DNA of 64,000 bases from Streptomyces lanatus (lineage in GTDB: Bacteria; Actinomycetota; Actinomycetes; Streptomycetales; Streptomycetaceae), in NCBI RefSeq assembly GCF_014655715.1, contig NZ_BNBM01000004.1:257639-321638 (forward strand). The letters are read 5' to 3'. The position numbers and the translations under genes were made by a program. Below the pieces are notes generated by a model. That model had not been told where the DNA came from and did not search any database. It worked only from the letters and a program-made list of their open reading frames with translations. This document shows, in pieces, positions 1 through 10,667 of this stretch (positions within the stretch are counted from its first letter, which is position 1; each line of letters starts with the position of its first letter).

Positions 1-90
1 CACGCCCCGATCGATTGTATTAATGAGCGGTATAGAACAATCCAGCTCGGATACCGCCACCGCCGGGCGCTCCTACGACCGCAGGGGATC

Positions 91-2721
<2,631 letters not shown>

Positions 2722-2879
2722 GCGACGAGCCGTACGAGGCCTGTCCGGCATGTGTGTGAAACGGTGGCGTTCGGTGGAACTTTCGCGGCCGTCAGGGGGA
2801 GCGCACCGCCCGTATGGGGAATGCACGGTTGTGTGAGCAGCAACTGCCGAGCCGCCGGCGTGTGGGGGAGCCGAACACG

Positions 2880-3398
2880 ATGAATGACATTCGGCATGAG
2901 GAGATCCGCCGGCTGTGGGCCGACGGTCTCGCGCGGACGGCCCTCGCCGGTAAGTCGCCGCAGGCTCCTGTCCCTGAGTCGACGTGGCGTCTGCTGACGG
3001 ACATCGGGCTGCCGGCCGAGTGTCCGCTGGATGTGACGCTGTACCGGGACGAGCGGCTTCTGCTGCCCGTGTCGTCCGGAGCGGGGGCCTCGTATCTGAC
3101 GGTGGGCGACGACTTCGGCACCACGCTGGGACTGACGCCGGGGTCGGGCGAGTTGTGGTCGTTCCAGACCGACGACGACTCGCCTCCACGCTTCGTCAAT
3201 GCGAGTCTCGACGCCTTCGTCCTCTTCCTGGGACTCTACGAAAGCACGGGGAACCTCGCGGCACTGAGCGACCGGAAGCGTGCGGCGGCGGTGGCGGAAC
3301 TCGGCCGTGAGCTGGCCACTTACGACGCCGCCGCACTGGACGACACCGAGTCCTGGTGGAGCGTCATCCTTGAGCAGCGCGCGCAGGGGTTGCTGTGA
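2880..3398 (+). CDS. SUKH-type immunity protein candidate
   Basis: 172 residues, starting at the ATG preceded by GGGGGAG; an upstream in-frame start is less well supported. No signal peptide or membrane segment, so it is cytoplasmic. The body fits the SUKH/SMI1-KNR4 fold: a front helix, a core strand block (TLYRDERLLLPVSS, then YLTVGDDFGTTLGL), GELWSFQ, and the FVNASLDAFVLFLGLYES helix typical of SUKH-4 proteins. SUKH proteins commonly act as immunity proteins for polymorphic toxins, particularly nucleic acid-targeting ones. Here the gene lies 64 bp upstream of, and on the same strand as, an exported deaminase-domain protein, which supports that role. The partner assignment is inference from position. 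Confidence 0.62.
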   Translation: MNDIRHEEIRRLWADGLARTALAGKSPQAPVPESTWRLLTDIGLPAECPLDVTLYRDERLLLPVSSGAGASYLTVGDDFGTTLGLTPGSGELWSFQTDDDSPPRFVNASLDAFVLFLGLYESTGNLAALSDRKRAAAVAELGRELATYDAAALDDTESWWSVILEQRAQGLL

Positions 3399-3462
3399 CC
3401 GGTCCCGCGTAGTCCACGCATAGTTCAAGCGACAAGACAAACCAATACGGGGGTACCACGTC

Positions 3463-5514
3463 GTGCGTCGGCATAGATCGCAGAAGTCACCACGCGTACA
3501 CAGCACCGCGTTACGAACCCTGTTCCGGCGCACCGTCGCGCTCGTGGCCGGAACCGTCCTGCTCGCCGGAGGCGTGGCCGTCACGCCTGGTGCGGCCGCC
3601 GTCGGCGGGCAGGTGCACCAGCAGGTGCGGTCCGATACGACACCGGCCGAGCCCAACGAGATCCGCTGGCTCAGCACCGACCTGGCCCGCTTCGCATGGC
3701 TGTACCGGAAGTCGCACAAAATCTCCGCCGGCCGCAATGTCGCCGTCTTCGAGTACATCGACAACGACGGCAACCTGCAGATGAAGGCCATGGCGAGCGG
3801 GGAGTCGGAGAACAACGGCGGCCACTCCGAACGCAACCTCATCGCATGGCTGAAGAAACAGGGCATCCCCCTGGACAATGTCCGGCGCGTCTACAGCGAC
3901 CTGGAGCCGTGCGAAATACCCGGCGGTTACTGCAAGAAGGCGATCGCGACCCAGCTCAAGAACGTCCGGGAAGTCACCTACGCCATTGGCTACTCCGGGG
4001 ACAAGGCGTCGCGGGCGGAAGCCATCAAGAAGATGAAGCGGCTCATTCGACAGACGATGAGCTTCGAACGCAAACTGCGGCAGACGTTCAAGGGAGCCAA
4101 GAAGGGGGGCTGCGTCGATCCGGCGCTCTTCCCCCGACACGGCGACAGCTCACTGGGATCCGGCAGACATATCGCCCTGGCCGCACAGGCAGCGGCGGCG
4201 GACCCGTGCGAAGACGCTGAGGACAGCAAGGCGCCGCCGAGCGGTCTCGCGCAGCGGCTGTCCGATCCCGGCGGAATCGACTTCTCCAGGCTGGAGTTGC
4301 GTTACCTGTCCGACGTCGGCTCAGGCGGAGGACTCAAGTACGCCTTCCAGGCCCCTGCCACCGCCGACGGGGATCAGAACTCCGACACGGGGCTCACCAA
4401 CACCCAGGAAGCCTCCGACGCGTTCTTCACCTGGCTGGAGCTGAGGCCGTCGACCTTCTGGGTCAACCTCAATCCCAATGAGCCCGACCGCATCATCGAC
4501 CCCGATCTCGGCCGCACGGACGCCGGGCGTGTGATGCTGCAGGCCGACCTGACCCTGAAGAAGACGACCGGCCGGCTGATCCACCCCGACTCGGAACTCG
4601 GGGCACGCTTCTGGAAGCAGCTCTCCGGCGAATGCATTTCGTTCCGCACCTGGATCGTGCCGTCGCCGGCCACGGTCTATACCGAGGGGAACGAGCTGTA
4701 CATCCTGAAGGCGCCGCTGAACGTCCAGATGGAGACGCAGTACCTGAAGGTCCGCGGCGAGAAATCCGCCGTGTCCTGCGCCAAACAGCCCGAGTCCGTG
4801 CAGGCGCACAATGAGGAGCTGTTCCGCAGCCTGATCCTCCCCAAGGTGGTCGAAGCGGTCAACACCGCTCCTGAATACGCCGACCTGCGACGGGTCTATC
4901 TGAGCCGGGTCGCAGCGGAGTGGTATCGCAAACTGAGCGAGCGCGAGAGCACCACCTACGCGGAGATGATCGACAACGGCGACATCAGCGCCTACACCAC
5001 GCAGCACGACTGGAAGCCCGTCGACACCTTCAATCAGTACGTCGACTCCTACAAGAAGGGCGAATTCAAGGTCACCCACCGGACACGCAAAGGCGACTAC
5101 GTCTACACCAACACCTATATCTACGGCGGAGTGGATCTCACCAACATCCCCTTCACCTCACTGACCCCGGCCCAGCTAGACGCAACGGCTCCTGACCTGA
5201 CCCGGAACATCAGCCGCTCGCTTTCCACGCCGATGACCGATGCCGCACATGATCAGGTCTGGCTGGGCGGAGAGGCGGTGACGAAACGCGACGCCGGTAC
5301 ATCCGATTCCGGCGGTGCGGCGGACACCCAGGCCACACCGATAAAGTCGGGCACCGGAGACGGCGGCACACAGTGGTGGTTCTTCCTCCTTCTGACCGCG
5401 CTGGCTGTGGTGACGGGATCCGCGTTCCTCAGGCAAAGGCGTCGGCGTACCACAAGCCCCCGACAACAAGTCAGCCGACCAAGCCGGGGAGAGGACTTTC
5501 GCGATTACCTGTAG
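3463..5514 (+). CDS. Exported nucleic acid/nucleotide deaminase-domain protein with C-terminal membrane anchor
   Basis: 683 residues, GTG start after a GGGGG tract. The N-terminus has Arg-rich residues 1-23, a hydrophobic stretch at 27-46 and a possible AAA cleavage region. Residues about 65-200 carry a cytidine-deaminase-fold signature: H121-S-E123 in GGHSERNLIAWL, then C150 and C157 in YSDLEPCEIPGGYC. This is the H-x-E and P-C-x6-C zinc/catalytic set of XOO_2897-like bacterial toxin deaminases. Residues about 240-620 form a large domain I do not recognise, with motifs such as FWVNLNPNEPDRIIDP and YGGVDLTNIPF. Near the C-terminus, WWFFLLLTALAVVTGSAF is a transmembrane helix followed by an RQRRRR stop-transfer. 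A SUKH-type gene precedes it. It is probably a surface-anchored toxin, but the deaminase lies N-terminally rather than at the C-terminal tip, which is unusual for polymorphic toxins. Confidence 0.66.
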   Translation: MRRHRSQKSPRVHSTALRTLFRRTVALVAGTVLLAGGVAVTPGAAAVGGQVHQQVRSDTTPAEPNEIRWLSTDLARFAWLYRKSHKISAGRNVAVFEYIDNDGNLQMKAMASGESENNGGHSERNLIAWLKKQGIPLDNVRRVYSDLEPCEIPGGYCKKAIATQLKNVREVTYAIGYSGDKASRAEAIKKMKRLIRQTMSFERKLRQTFKGAKKGGCVDPALFPRHGDSSLGSGRHIALAAQAAAADPCEDAEDSKAPPSGLAQRLSDPGGIDFSRLELRYLSDVGSGGGLKYAFQAPATADGDQNSDTGLTNTQEASDAFFTWLELRPSTFWVNLNPNEPDRIIDPDLGRTDAGRVMLQADLTLKKTTGRLIHPDSELGARFWKQLSGECISFRTWIVPSPATVYTEGNELYILKAPLNVQMETQYLKVRGEKSAVSCAKQPESVQAHNEELFRSLILPKVVEAVNTAPEYADLRRVYLSRVAAEWYRKLSERESTTYAEMIDNGDISAYTTQHDWKPVDTFNQYVDSYKKGEFKVTHRTRKGDYVYTNTYIYGGVDLTNIPFTSLTPAQLDATAPDLTRNISRSLSTPMTDAAHDQVWLGGEAVTKRDAGTSDSGGAADTQATPIKSGTGDGGTQWWFFLLLTALAVVTGSAFLRQRRRRTTSPRQQVSRPSRGEDFRDYL

Positions 5515-5538
5515 ACGGGTCGAGAGGAGGCGCAGCCG

Positions 5539-6429
5539 GTGGTGCGAGGAGCGGGGCGGCGGGCCGAGGGGCTGTTCGTCGGGCTGTGCACCCTGGACGT
5601 CATCCAGCTCGTCGATCACGTCCCGGGTCCCGACGAGAAGCTGACGGCGCATGAGCAGACCGTGGCGGCGGGCGGTCCCGCGGCGAACGCGGCCGTCACC
5701 TTCGCCCACCTGGGCGGCGCTGCCCGGCTGCTCACCGCCATCGGCTCCCATCCACTGGCCCTGGCGGTCACGGCGGACCTGGACCGGGCGGGCGTAAGCG
5801 TGACGGACCTCGCGCCGCACGCGACCGGCCCGCCCGCGGTGTCCTCCATCATGGTCACCGCCTCCACCGGTCAACGTGCCGTCGCCTCAACCAACGCCAC
5901 CGCGCACCGGCTCGCGCCGCCCGACGATCTCGGTGCGCTGGTGGCGGCCTGCGACATCGTGCAGTTCGACGGCCACCACATGGAACTGGCCACGGCCACC
6001 GCCCAGGCGGCGCGCTCCGCCGGCCGCCTGACCGTCCTGGACGCCGGCAGTTGGAAGCCGGGGACGGAGATCCTGCTGGAGTGGATCGACGTCGCGGTGT
6101 GCTCCGCCGACTTCCGTCCGCCCGGCACCCGCACGGCCACCGACGTCCTGCGTCTCCTCCGGCGGCAGGGAGTGACCTGGGCGGCGGTCACCCAAGGCGG
6201 ACGGCCGATCCTGTGGGCGGGCCCCGACAGCAACGGCACGGTCGAGGTGCCCAGCGTGCCGGTGGCGGACACGCTCGGCGCCGGCGACGTCCTGCACGGC
6301 GCCCTCACCCATCACCTGGCCACCCGACGGCAACCGACCTCGGAGGACTTCGTCCGTGCTCTGCGGGCGGCGTCCCTGGTGGCCGCACGGTCGTGCGGTT
6401 CCTTCGGCACCCGGGCCTGGATGCGCTGA
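5539..6429 (+). CDS. PfkB (ribokinase) family carbohydrate or nucleoside kinase
   Basis: 296 residues. The GTG start sits 8 nt after a GAGGAGG ribosome-binding site, 24 bp past the deaminase stop, so the two are probably cotranscribed. The PfkB fold is shown by the N-terminal GG motif (AAGGPAANAAVTFAHLGG) and by the C-terminal ATP/anion-hole signature VADTLGAGDVLHGAL, whose Asp in GAGD is the expected catalytic base. Family members phosphorylate sugars or nucleosides such as ribose, fructose, KDG or adenosine. The substrate cannot be read from the sequence. Its link to the upstream deaminase, for example nucleoside salvage, is speculation. Confidence 0.85.
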   Translation: MVRGAGRRAEGLFVGLCTLDVIQLVDHVPGPDEKLTAHEQTVAAGGPAANAAVTFAHLGGAARLLTAIGSHPLALAVTADLDRAGVSVTDLAPHATGPPAVSSIMVTASTGQRAVASTNATAHRLAPPDDLGALVAACDIVQFDGHHMELATATAQAARSAGRLTVLDAGSWKPGTEILLEWIDVAVCSADFRPPGTRTATDVLRLLRRQGVTWAAVTQGGRPILWAGPDSNGTVEVPSVPVADTLGAGDVLHGALTHHLATRRQPTSEDFVRALRAASLVAARSCGSFGTRAWMR

Positions 6430-6522
6430 CGGGCGCAGGGGCGGGAGTTCGGGGACGGTGTCGGCGCTGTGGGAGCACTCGGACGTGTCGTCCGCCTGCC
6501 GTAGTCGAGAGAAGGCGGTGGA

Positions 6523-6906
6523 TCAGGCGCGGGGTCCGGCACCCCACGCGTCACGAAGTGCCGCCTGCACGTCCTCCCCCAGAACGCCGTGCGTCGTCCC
6601 GCCCGGGAGGGTTGGCAGCGCCGCCCAGTGGGTCACCGTTTCGGCGCTGGGGCGGCCGTGGGGCAGACGGACGACTCCGTCGGAGTCGACGAAGCAGTCG
6701 GTGTGCTGCGTCCCGTCCTCGCTCCAGTGCAGAGTCGTGAAGGTCATCGGCCTGACCAGCCAGAACTCCTCACCCGACGCCGCGTCGAGGTCGGTGTCGC
6801 CGTCGGCCGGATAGCGGCCGGTGATGGCCGCGGCCACCGGTGTACCGCTGCTCGGCAGCCTCTCGCGTGCGTCGATCCATGTCACCGCGGTGTTCAGGTT
6901 CGTCAT
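6523..6906 (-). CDS. Conserved hypothetical protein
   Basis: 127 residues from the ATG at 6906, which has GAGGGTGG upstream; a GTG two codons earlier is possible. It begins TNLNTAVTWIDARERLP and includes EEFWLVRPMTFTTLHW, DSDGVVRLPHGRPS and VTHWAALPTLPG. It resembles a small actinomycete family of unknown function (I believe the AQJ64_40280 family, from memory). It has no signal peptide or membrane segment and several conserved Trp residues. It stands between a plus-strand kinase and the HxlR operon, with about 100 bp on each side. Confidence 0.7.
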   Translation of the reverse strand: MTNLNTAVTWIDARERLPSSGTPVAAAITGRYPADGDTDLDAASGEEFWLVRPMTFTTLHWSEDGTQHTDCFVDSDGVVRLPHGRPSAETVTHWAALPTLPGGTTHGVLGEDVQAALRDAWGAGPRA

Positions 6907-7014
6907 GTCCACCCTCGCTCAGGCCCTCGGCGAGTCGTCTTCCGGCTCCTGCCACCGGGCAAGACCGCGCGGCGCTCGCGAAGGTTGAGCGACCGGTACC
7001 AAAGCCGGTCGCGG

Positions 7015-7527
7015 CTACTCCGCTCGGTCCTCGGTGAAGCGGCGCCGTACGTCGGGGCGGGACTTGAGCCGTTCCGGATAGCCGGGGCCCAGGCGTGCGA
7101 CGGTGTCGTCGGCATGCAGGGGCTCATGGCAGGCGGAGCAGATCACTTCCGCGTGGGCGTCGTGGCCGCAGGTCTCGTGATGCAGGGTGATCGGGGGTCC
7201 CTCGGGCCCGGCGAGCCAGCGGTCGCCCCAGTGCGCCATCGCGGCGAGGACGGGGAAGAGGTCCCGGCCCTGCTCCGTCAGCAGGTACTCGTGGCGGGGC
7301 GGCTCGCTCTCGTAGAGCCGCCGCTCCAGCAGCCCCGCCTCGACGAGGCGCCGCAGCCGGTCGGTGAGGGTGTTCCGGGCGATCCTCAACTCGCCCTGGA
7401 ACTCGTCGAAGCGGCGGCTTCCGTAGTAGGCCTCGCGCAGGACCAGCGGGGTCCAGGCGTCGCCGACGATGTCCAGGGTCCGTGCGATGGAGCACGGCCA
7501 GTTCGCGAAGGAGGTGCGCGCGCTCAC
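7015..7527 (-). CDS. HxlR-family winged-helix transcriptional regulator
   Basis: 170 residues. The N-terminus has the HxlR hallmark WPCSIARTLDIVGDAWTPLVLREA, with Cys12 in the usual redox- or electrophile-sensing place. The recognition region RRFDEFQGELRIARNTLTDRLRRLVEAGLLERR and the wing YLLTEQGRDL follow. The C-terminal tail has a His/Cys-rich patch (HHETCGHDAH, then CSACHEPL) that could bind a metal. Its GTG start overlaps the stop of the upstream oxidoreductase as GTGA, so translation is coupled. It probably autoregulates this three-gene operon in response to an electrophile or ligand. Confidence 0.88.
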   Translation of the reverse strand: MSARTSFANWPCSIARTLDIVGDAWTPLVLREAYYGSRRFDEFQGELRIARNTLTDRLRRLVEAGLLERRLYESEPPRHEYLLTEQGRDLFPVLAAMAHWGDRWLAGPEGPPITLHHETCGHDAHAEVICSACHEPLHADDTVARLGPGYPERLKSRPDVRRRFTEDRAE

Positions 7528-8585
7528 GGCCGTACTCCGACCTCGTGGACCAGCTCGATCGCCCGGCCCAGCGTGTCGAGGCGGGCCGTCAGGTCCTCCC
7601 CGGCGGGGTACAGGCGGACGGTGTCGACTCCGGCGTCGCGCCAGACGCGCAGCCGCTCCCGGACCATGTCCTCGGTGCCGATCAGGGTGGTCGCGAGCAC
7701 CATCTCGTCGGTGATCTGCGCGGCCGCGCCGTCCCGGTCGCCGGCCTGCCAGCGCTGCCGTACCTCTGTGGCCACCTCCGCCCAGCCCTGTCTGCTGTAG
7801 GCGCGGTTGTAGAAGTTGGTGGAGGCCGAGCCCATGCCGCCGAGGCTGAAGGCCAGTTCCTTCTTGCGGCTGGCCACCATGGCCGCGAGCGCCTCCTCGT
7901 CGGGGGCGAAGGCGACTTCGGCGCCCTGGCAGATGTCGAGGTCGGCGCGGGCGCGCCCGCCGCGGGCCAGCCCCTCGTCCAGAGGCGCGAAGTAGGCGTC
8001 CGCCGCGCCCTCGGGCACGAAGCTGGTGCCGAGCCAGCCGTCGGCGACCTCGCCGGTGAGCCTGAGCATGGCCGGTGACAGGGCTGCCAGATACAGCGGC
8101 ACGGGGTGTTCGGCGCGCATCGACAGCCTCATGGGTACGGCGTCCCCGCCGGGCAGGGGGATGCGGTACTCGTCGCCCGAGTGGTCGATCTTGCCGCCGC
8201 TGAGGACCTGCCGCACGATCTCCACCGTCTCACGGACGCGGGCCAGCGGTCGGGCGAAGGGCACGCCGTGCAGGCCCTCCATCACCTGGGGTCCCGAGGG
8301 TCCGAGGCCGAGCAGGAAGCGTCCCTGGGACAGGTTGGAGAGGGTGATCGCGGTCTGTGCGAGCGCGACCGGTGTGCGTGTCCCGACCTGCATGACGCCG
8401 GAGCCCAGCAGCATGCGTTCGGTGCGGGCGGCGTAGTAGCCGAGTGCGGAGGGCGCGTCGGAACCCCATGCCTCGGCCACCCAGCAGATGTCGAGGCCGA
8501 GCTTCTCCGCCTCGACGACGAAGTCCGCCTGCCGCCGCCAGGAGCCGAGATCGGACGCCTCGATCGTCGTCGCGGCCCTCATCAC
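7524..8585 (-). CDS. LLM-class (F420/FMN-dependent) oxidoreductase
   Basis: 353 residues in the luciferase-like monooxygenase fold, with a TIM-barrel signature across AEKLGLDICWVAEAWGSDAPSALGYYAARTERMLLGSGV and the cofactor-binding segment LSQGRFLLGLGPSGPQV. Such proteins use F420 or reduced flavin to oxidise or reduce small organic substrates. It starts in a 4-bp ATGA overlap with the SRPBCC gene and ends in a GTGA overlap with the HxlR gene, so the three form one tightly coupled operon. The substrate is unknown; the setting suggests detoxification under HxlR control. Confidence 0.88.
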   Translation of the reverse strand: MMRAATTIEASDLGSWRRQADFVVEAEKLGLDICWVAEAWGSDAPSALGYYAARTERMLLGSGVMQVGTRTPVALAQTAITLSNLSQGRFLLGLGPSGPQVMEGLHGVPFARPLARVRETVEIVRQVLSGGKIDHSGDEYRIPLPGGDAVPMRLSMRAEHPVPLYLAALSPAMLRLTGEVADGWLGTSFVPEGAADAYFAPLDEGLARGGRARADLDICQGAEVAFAPDEEALAAMVASRKKELAFSLGGMGSASTNFYNRAYSRQGWAEVATEVRQRWQAGDRDGAAAQITDEMVLATTLIGTEDMVRERLRVWRDAGVDTVRLYPAGEDLTARLDTLGRAIELVHEVGVRP

Positions 8586-9088
8586 GCCTCCGCCAGCTTC
8601 TTGATGTGCCCCAGGGTGGCGGTCATGTTGCGCTCGAACTCACGCATCCGTACGAACACGATCTTCTGCTCCTTGTCCGGCATCGCGTCGATGGCGAAGG
8701 ACAGCCCGGACCGGCCGGGTCCCATCTGCATCCACTCGGACAGCTCGGTTCCGCCGTCCTTGGGTGCGAGCCGGAAGCGCCAGACGGCGGAGGGGCGGGA
8801 GGCGTCCTCCACGGCCCAGGCCAGGACGCGTGGGTCCGCGCACTCGATGATGTGCGAGGTGGTCTCCCACTCGCCGAGGGACTGGTGCCGGCTCCGGCCT
8901 ACGAATCGGGCGCCCACGGCCGGCCGGTCCGCGCCGTCGAGCCAGTGGACCGACTGGAGTTCGTCGCTCATGGCCGGCATCAGTGTCACGTCGGCCACGA
9001 TGTCCCACACCCGGCCCGGCGGGGCGTCGATCCACGCCCGCACCTCGACCGTGGGCATGTCCGCGTAGCGTGCGCCCGTCCACTCCAC
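8582..9088 (-). CDS. SRPBCC (START/polyketide cyclase-like) family protein
   Basis: 168 residues. The helix-grip pattern is clear: VEVRAWIDAPPGRVWDIVADVTLMPAMS, a central RSRHQSLGEWETTSHIIEC strand pair and a long C-terminal helix ending EFERNMTATLGHIKKLAEA. SRPBCC proteins bind hydrophobic ligands in a deep pocket. It is the first gene of the SRPBCC-LLM-HxlR operon and overlaps the oxidoreductase by 4 bp, so it may present or sequester that enzyme's substrate. An alternative start (MPTVEVR) lies 10 codons in. Confidence 0.82.
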   Translation of the reverse strand: MEWTGARYADMPTVEVRAWIDAPPGRVWDIVADVTLMPAMSDELQSVHWLDGADRPAVGARFVGRSRHQSLGEWETTSHIIECADPRVLAWAVEDASRPSAVWRFRLAPKDGGTELSEWMQMGPGRSGLSFAIDAMPDKEQKIVFVRMREFERNMTATLGHIKKLAEA

Positions 9089-9136
9089 CCCGCACCAACC
9101 CCTTCCCCGCCGAGCGTCTGTGACCTTCAGAGTTGC

Positions 9137-9150
9137 GTAACGAGACTTAC
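9137..9150. promoter_or_regulatory. Candidate HxlR operator
   Basis: A short inverted repeat, GTAA-N6-TTAC, sits about 50 bp upstream of the first gene of the SRPBCC-LLM-HxlR operon. HxlR proteins bind short dyads of this kind next to their own genes. The half-sites are only 4 bp, so chance is a real alternative. Confidence 0.3.
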
Positions 9151-9191
9151 CGAGTCAAGAGAAGGTACGACACCGCCGGTCCCGCACCGCC

Positions 9192-9452
9192 TCAGACCGC
9201 CTTCTTCACCTGCTCCTCGACCTCACTGCGTGTCTCGCCCCGCTCCCTGGCGTACTCGGCGAGCGCCATCTGGACCTCCCTGGCCAGGTCCCGCCAGGCA
9301 CGCAGTGCGGTGTTGTACGTCTCGGTCTGCCGCGGGCTCCAGCCGCCCTGCTGCGTCGGCGGCCCGTACATGTCCCGCAGTTCCTCGACGCGGCTGTGCG
9401 CCTGCTCGGCCGCGCGTTCCTTGGCCACGAGCTCTTGAAAGATAGTCGTCAC
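9192..9452 (-). CDS. Small conserved helical protein
   Basis: 86 residues from a GTG start at 9452. It is predicted to be mostly alpha-helical and charged: TIFQELVAKERAAEQAHSR, then a short MYGPPTQQGGWSPRQTE hinge, then a helix through EVEEQVKKAV. No signal peptide, membrane segment or metal motif. The hinge between two amphipathic helices suggests a small dimer-forming adaptor. I know of similar short proteins in Streptomyces but no assigned function. Confidence 0.6.
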   Translation of the reverse strand: MTTIFQELVAKERAAEQAHSRVEELRDMYGPPTQQGGWSPRQTETYNTALRAWRDLAREVQMALAEYARERGETRSEVEEQVKKAV

Positions 9453-9501
9453 ACGAATGGAGCATAGGCGGGCAAAACGCCGATCGCGCGTCGAGCCTCC
9501 T

Positions 9502-9517
9502 TGAGCGAGGTCGCTCA
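9502..9517 (-). terminator. Possible terminator hairpin of the galactoside operon
   Basis: A 7-bp perfect stem (TGAGCGA/TCGCTCA) with a two-base centre overlaps the stop codon of the last gene of the long minus-strand operon. No T-run follows, so at best it is a weak, actinomycete-style terminator. Confidence 0.3.
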
Positions 9518-10522
9518 GGCCTGCGGCACCACCACCGCGCGCTCCGCCCACTCCCGCGTCGACAGGGCGAGCAGTGCCTCCATCTCCCGCGGTTCGGGCA
9601 ACGGGCCGTGGTCCCCCGTCACCCGCAACGCGGATGCGGCGGTGATGTGGCCCAGGCGCAAGGCACCGGCCAGGGTCGCGCCCCGCATCAGGCCCGCGAG
9701 GAACCCGGCCGCGAAGGCGTCCCCGGCGCCGACCGCCTCCACGACCGTCGTGCGTGGCGTCGGCACGGTGACGTCGCCCTCGTCGTCCGTGAACGCGGTC
9801 GCGACGTTCGGCCCGTCCTTGACGACGAGGATCCGCGGATGCGGGAGCCGTGCGCGCACCGCCTCCGGGGTCAGGTTCTCGCCCCACAGCGCCTGTGCCT
9901 CGTCCAGGCCGACGAACACGATGTCGGCGCGGTCGGCGAGCTCGCGCAGCACGGCCGGGGCGGAGGTCTCCGGCCAGAGGGCGGCACGGTGATTGACGTC
10001 GAAGCTCACCGCGTACGGGCGGCTGCCGGGCTCGGTCGTCAGGGCCCGTGTCACCAGTGCGCGGCAGGACTCGGACAGCGCCGGGGTGATGCCGGTCAGG
10101 TGCAGGAGCGCGGCGTCGCGGACGGGCGGGGCGTCGAGCAGCTCCGGGCCGAGAGCGGAGGCCGCCGAGCCACGCCGGTAGTAGTGCACCCGCGTGCCTG
10201 CCGGGCCCGGGTCCTTCACCAGCAGGCCGGTCGGCCGGTCCGGGTCGGTGCGCACATGCGACACGTCGACGCCGGCCGCCGCGACCGTCCCGCGGACCCG
10301 GCGTCCCAGCGGATCGTCACCGAGCGCCGAGACCCACACCACCGGGATGCCGTGGTCGGCCAGATACATGGCGACATTGGACTCGGCGCCCGCCACGGAC
10401 AGCCGCAGTTCGGGCGCGGTCAGCAGCGGGCTCGGCGGGTCGGGGGCCAGGGCTGCCATGGTCTCGCCCAGGCAGACGACGGGGCCGGGGGTGGGGCGCC
10501 AGGGGGTGGGGGCGGCTGTCAT
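9515..10522 (-). CDS. PfkB-family 2-keto-3-deoxy-sugar kinase
   Basis: 335 residues, starting at the ATG at 10522 (MTAAPTPWRP); longer in-frame starts run back through unconserved, Pro/Arg-rich sequence. The N-terminal VVCLGETMAALAPDPPSPLL and VAGAESNVAMYLADHG are typical of 2-dehydro-3-deoxygluconate (KDG) kinases, as are the VHYYRRGSAASAL substrate-lid region and C-terminal VEAVGAGDAFAAGFLAGL with its catalytic Asp. In this operon it would phosphorylate 2-keto-3-deoxygalactonate, the product of the DgoD homologue, to feed the Eda-type aldolase. It is the last gene of the operon. Classical DgoK of enterobacteria is a different fold, so this would be a non-orthologous replacement. Confidence 0.84.
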   Translation of the reverse strand: MTAAPTPWRPTPGPVVCLGETMAALAPDPPSPLLTAPELRLSVAGAESNVAMYLADHGIPVVWVSALGDDPLGRRVRGTVAAAGVDVSHVRTDPDRPTGLLVKDPGPAGTRVHYYRRGSAASALGPELLDAPPVRDAALLHLTGITPALSESCRALVTRALTTEPGSRPYAVSFDVNHRAALWPETSAPAVLRELADRADIVFVGLDEAQALWGENLTPEAVRARLPHPRILVVKDGPNVATAFTDDEGDVTVPTPRTTVVEAVGAGDAFAAGFLAGLMRGATLAGALRLGHITAASALRVTGDHGPLPEPREMEALLALSTREWAERAVVVPQA

Positions 10523-10667
10523 GCCGGGGCTCCGGTGGGGAGGAGGGGCCGGGGGCCGCTGGGGGTGGGGGTGCCGGCCGTCAGGGGGCGCAGGACGGCA
10601 CCGAACCGATCGCACACCCCGGCCCCCGACCTCACGAGGCGCCGTACAGAACCGCACGCCGCGCCCG

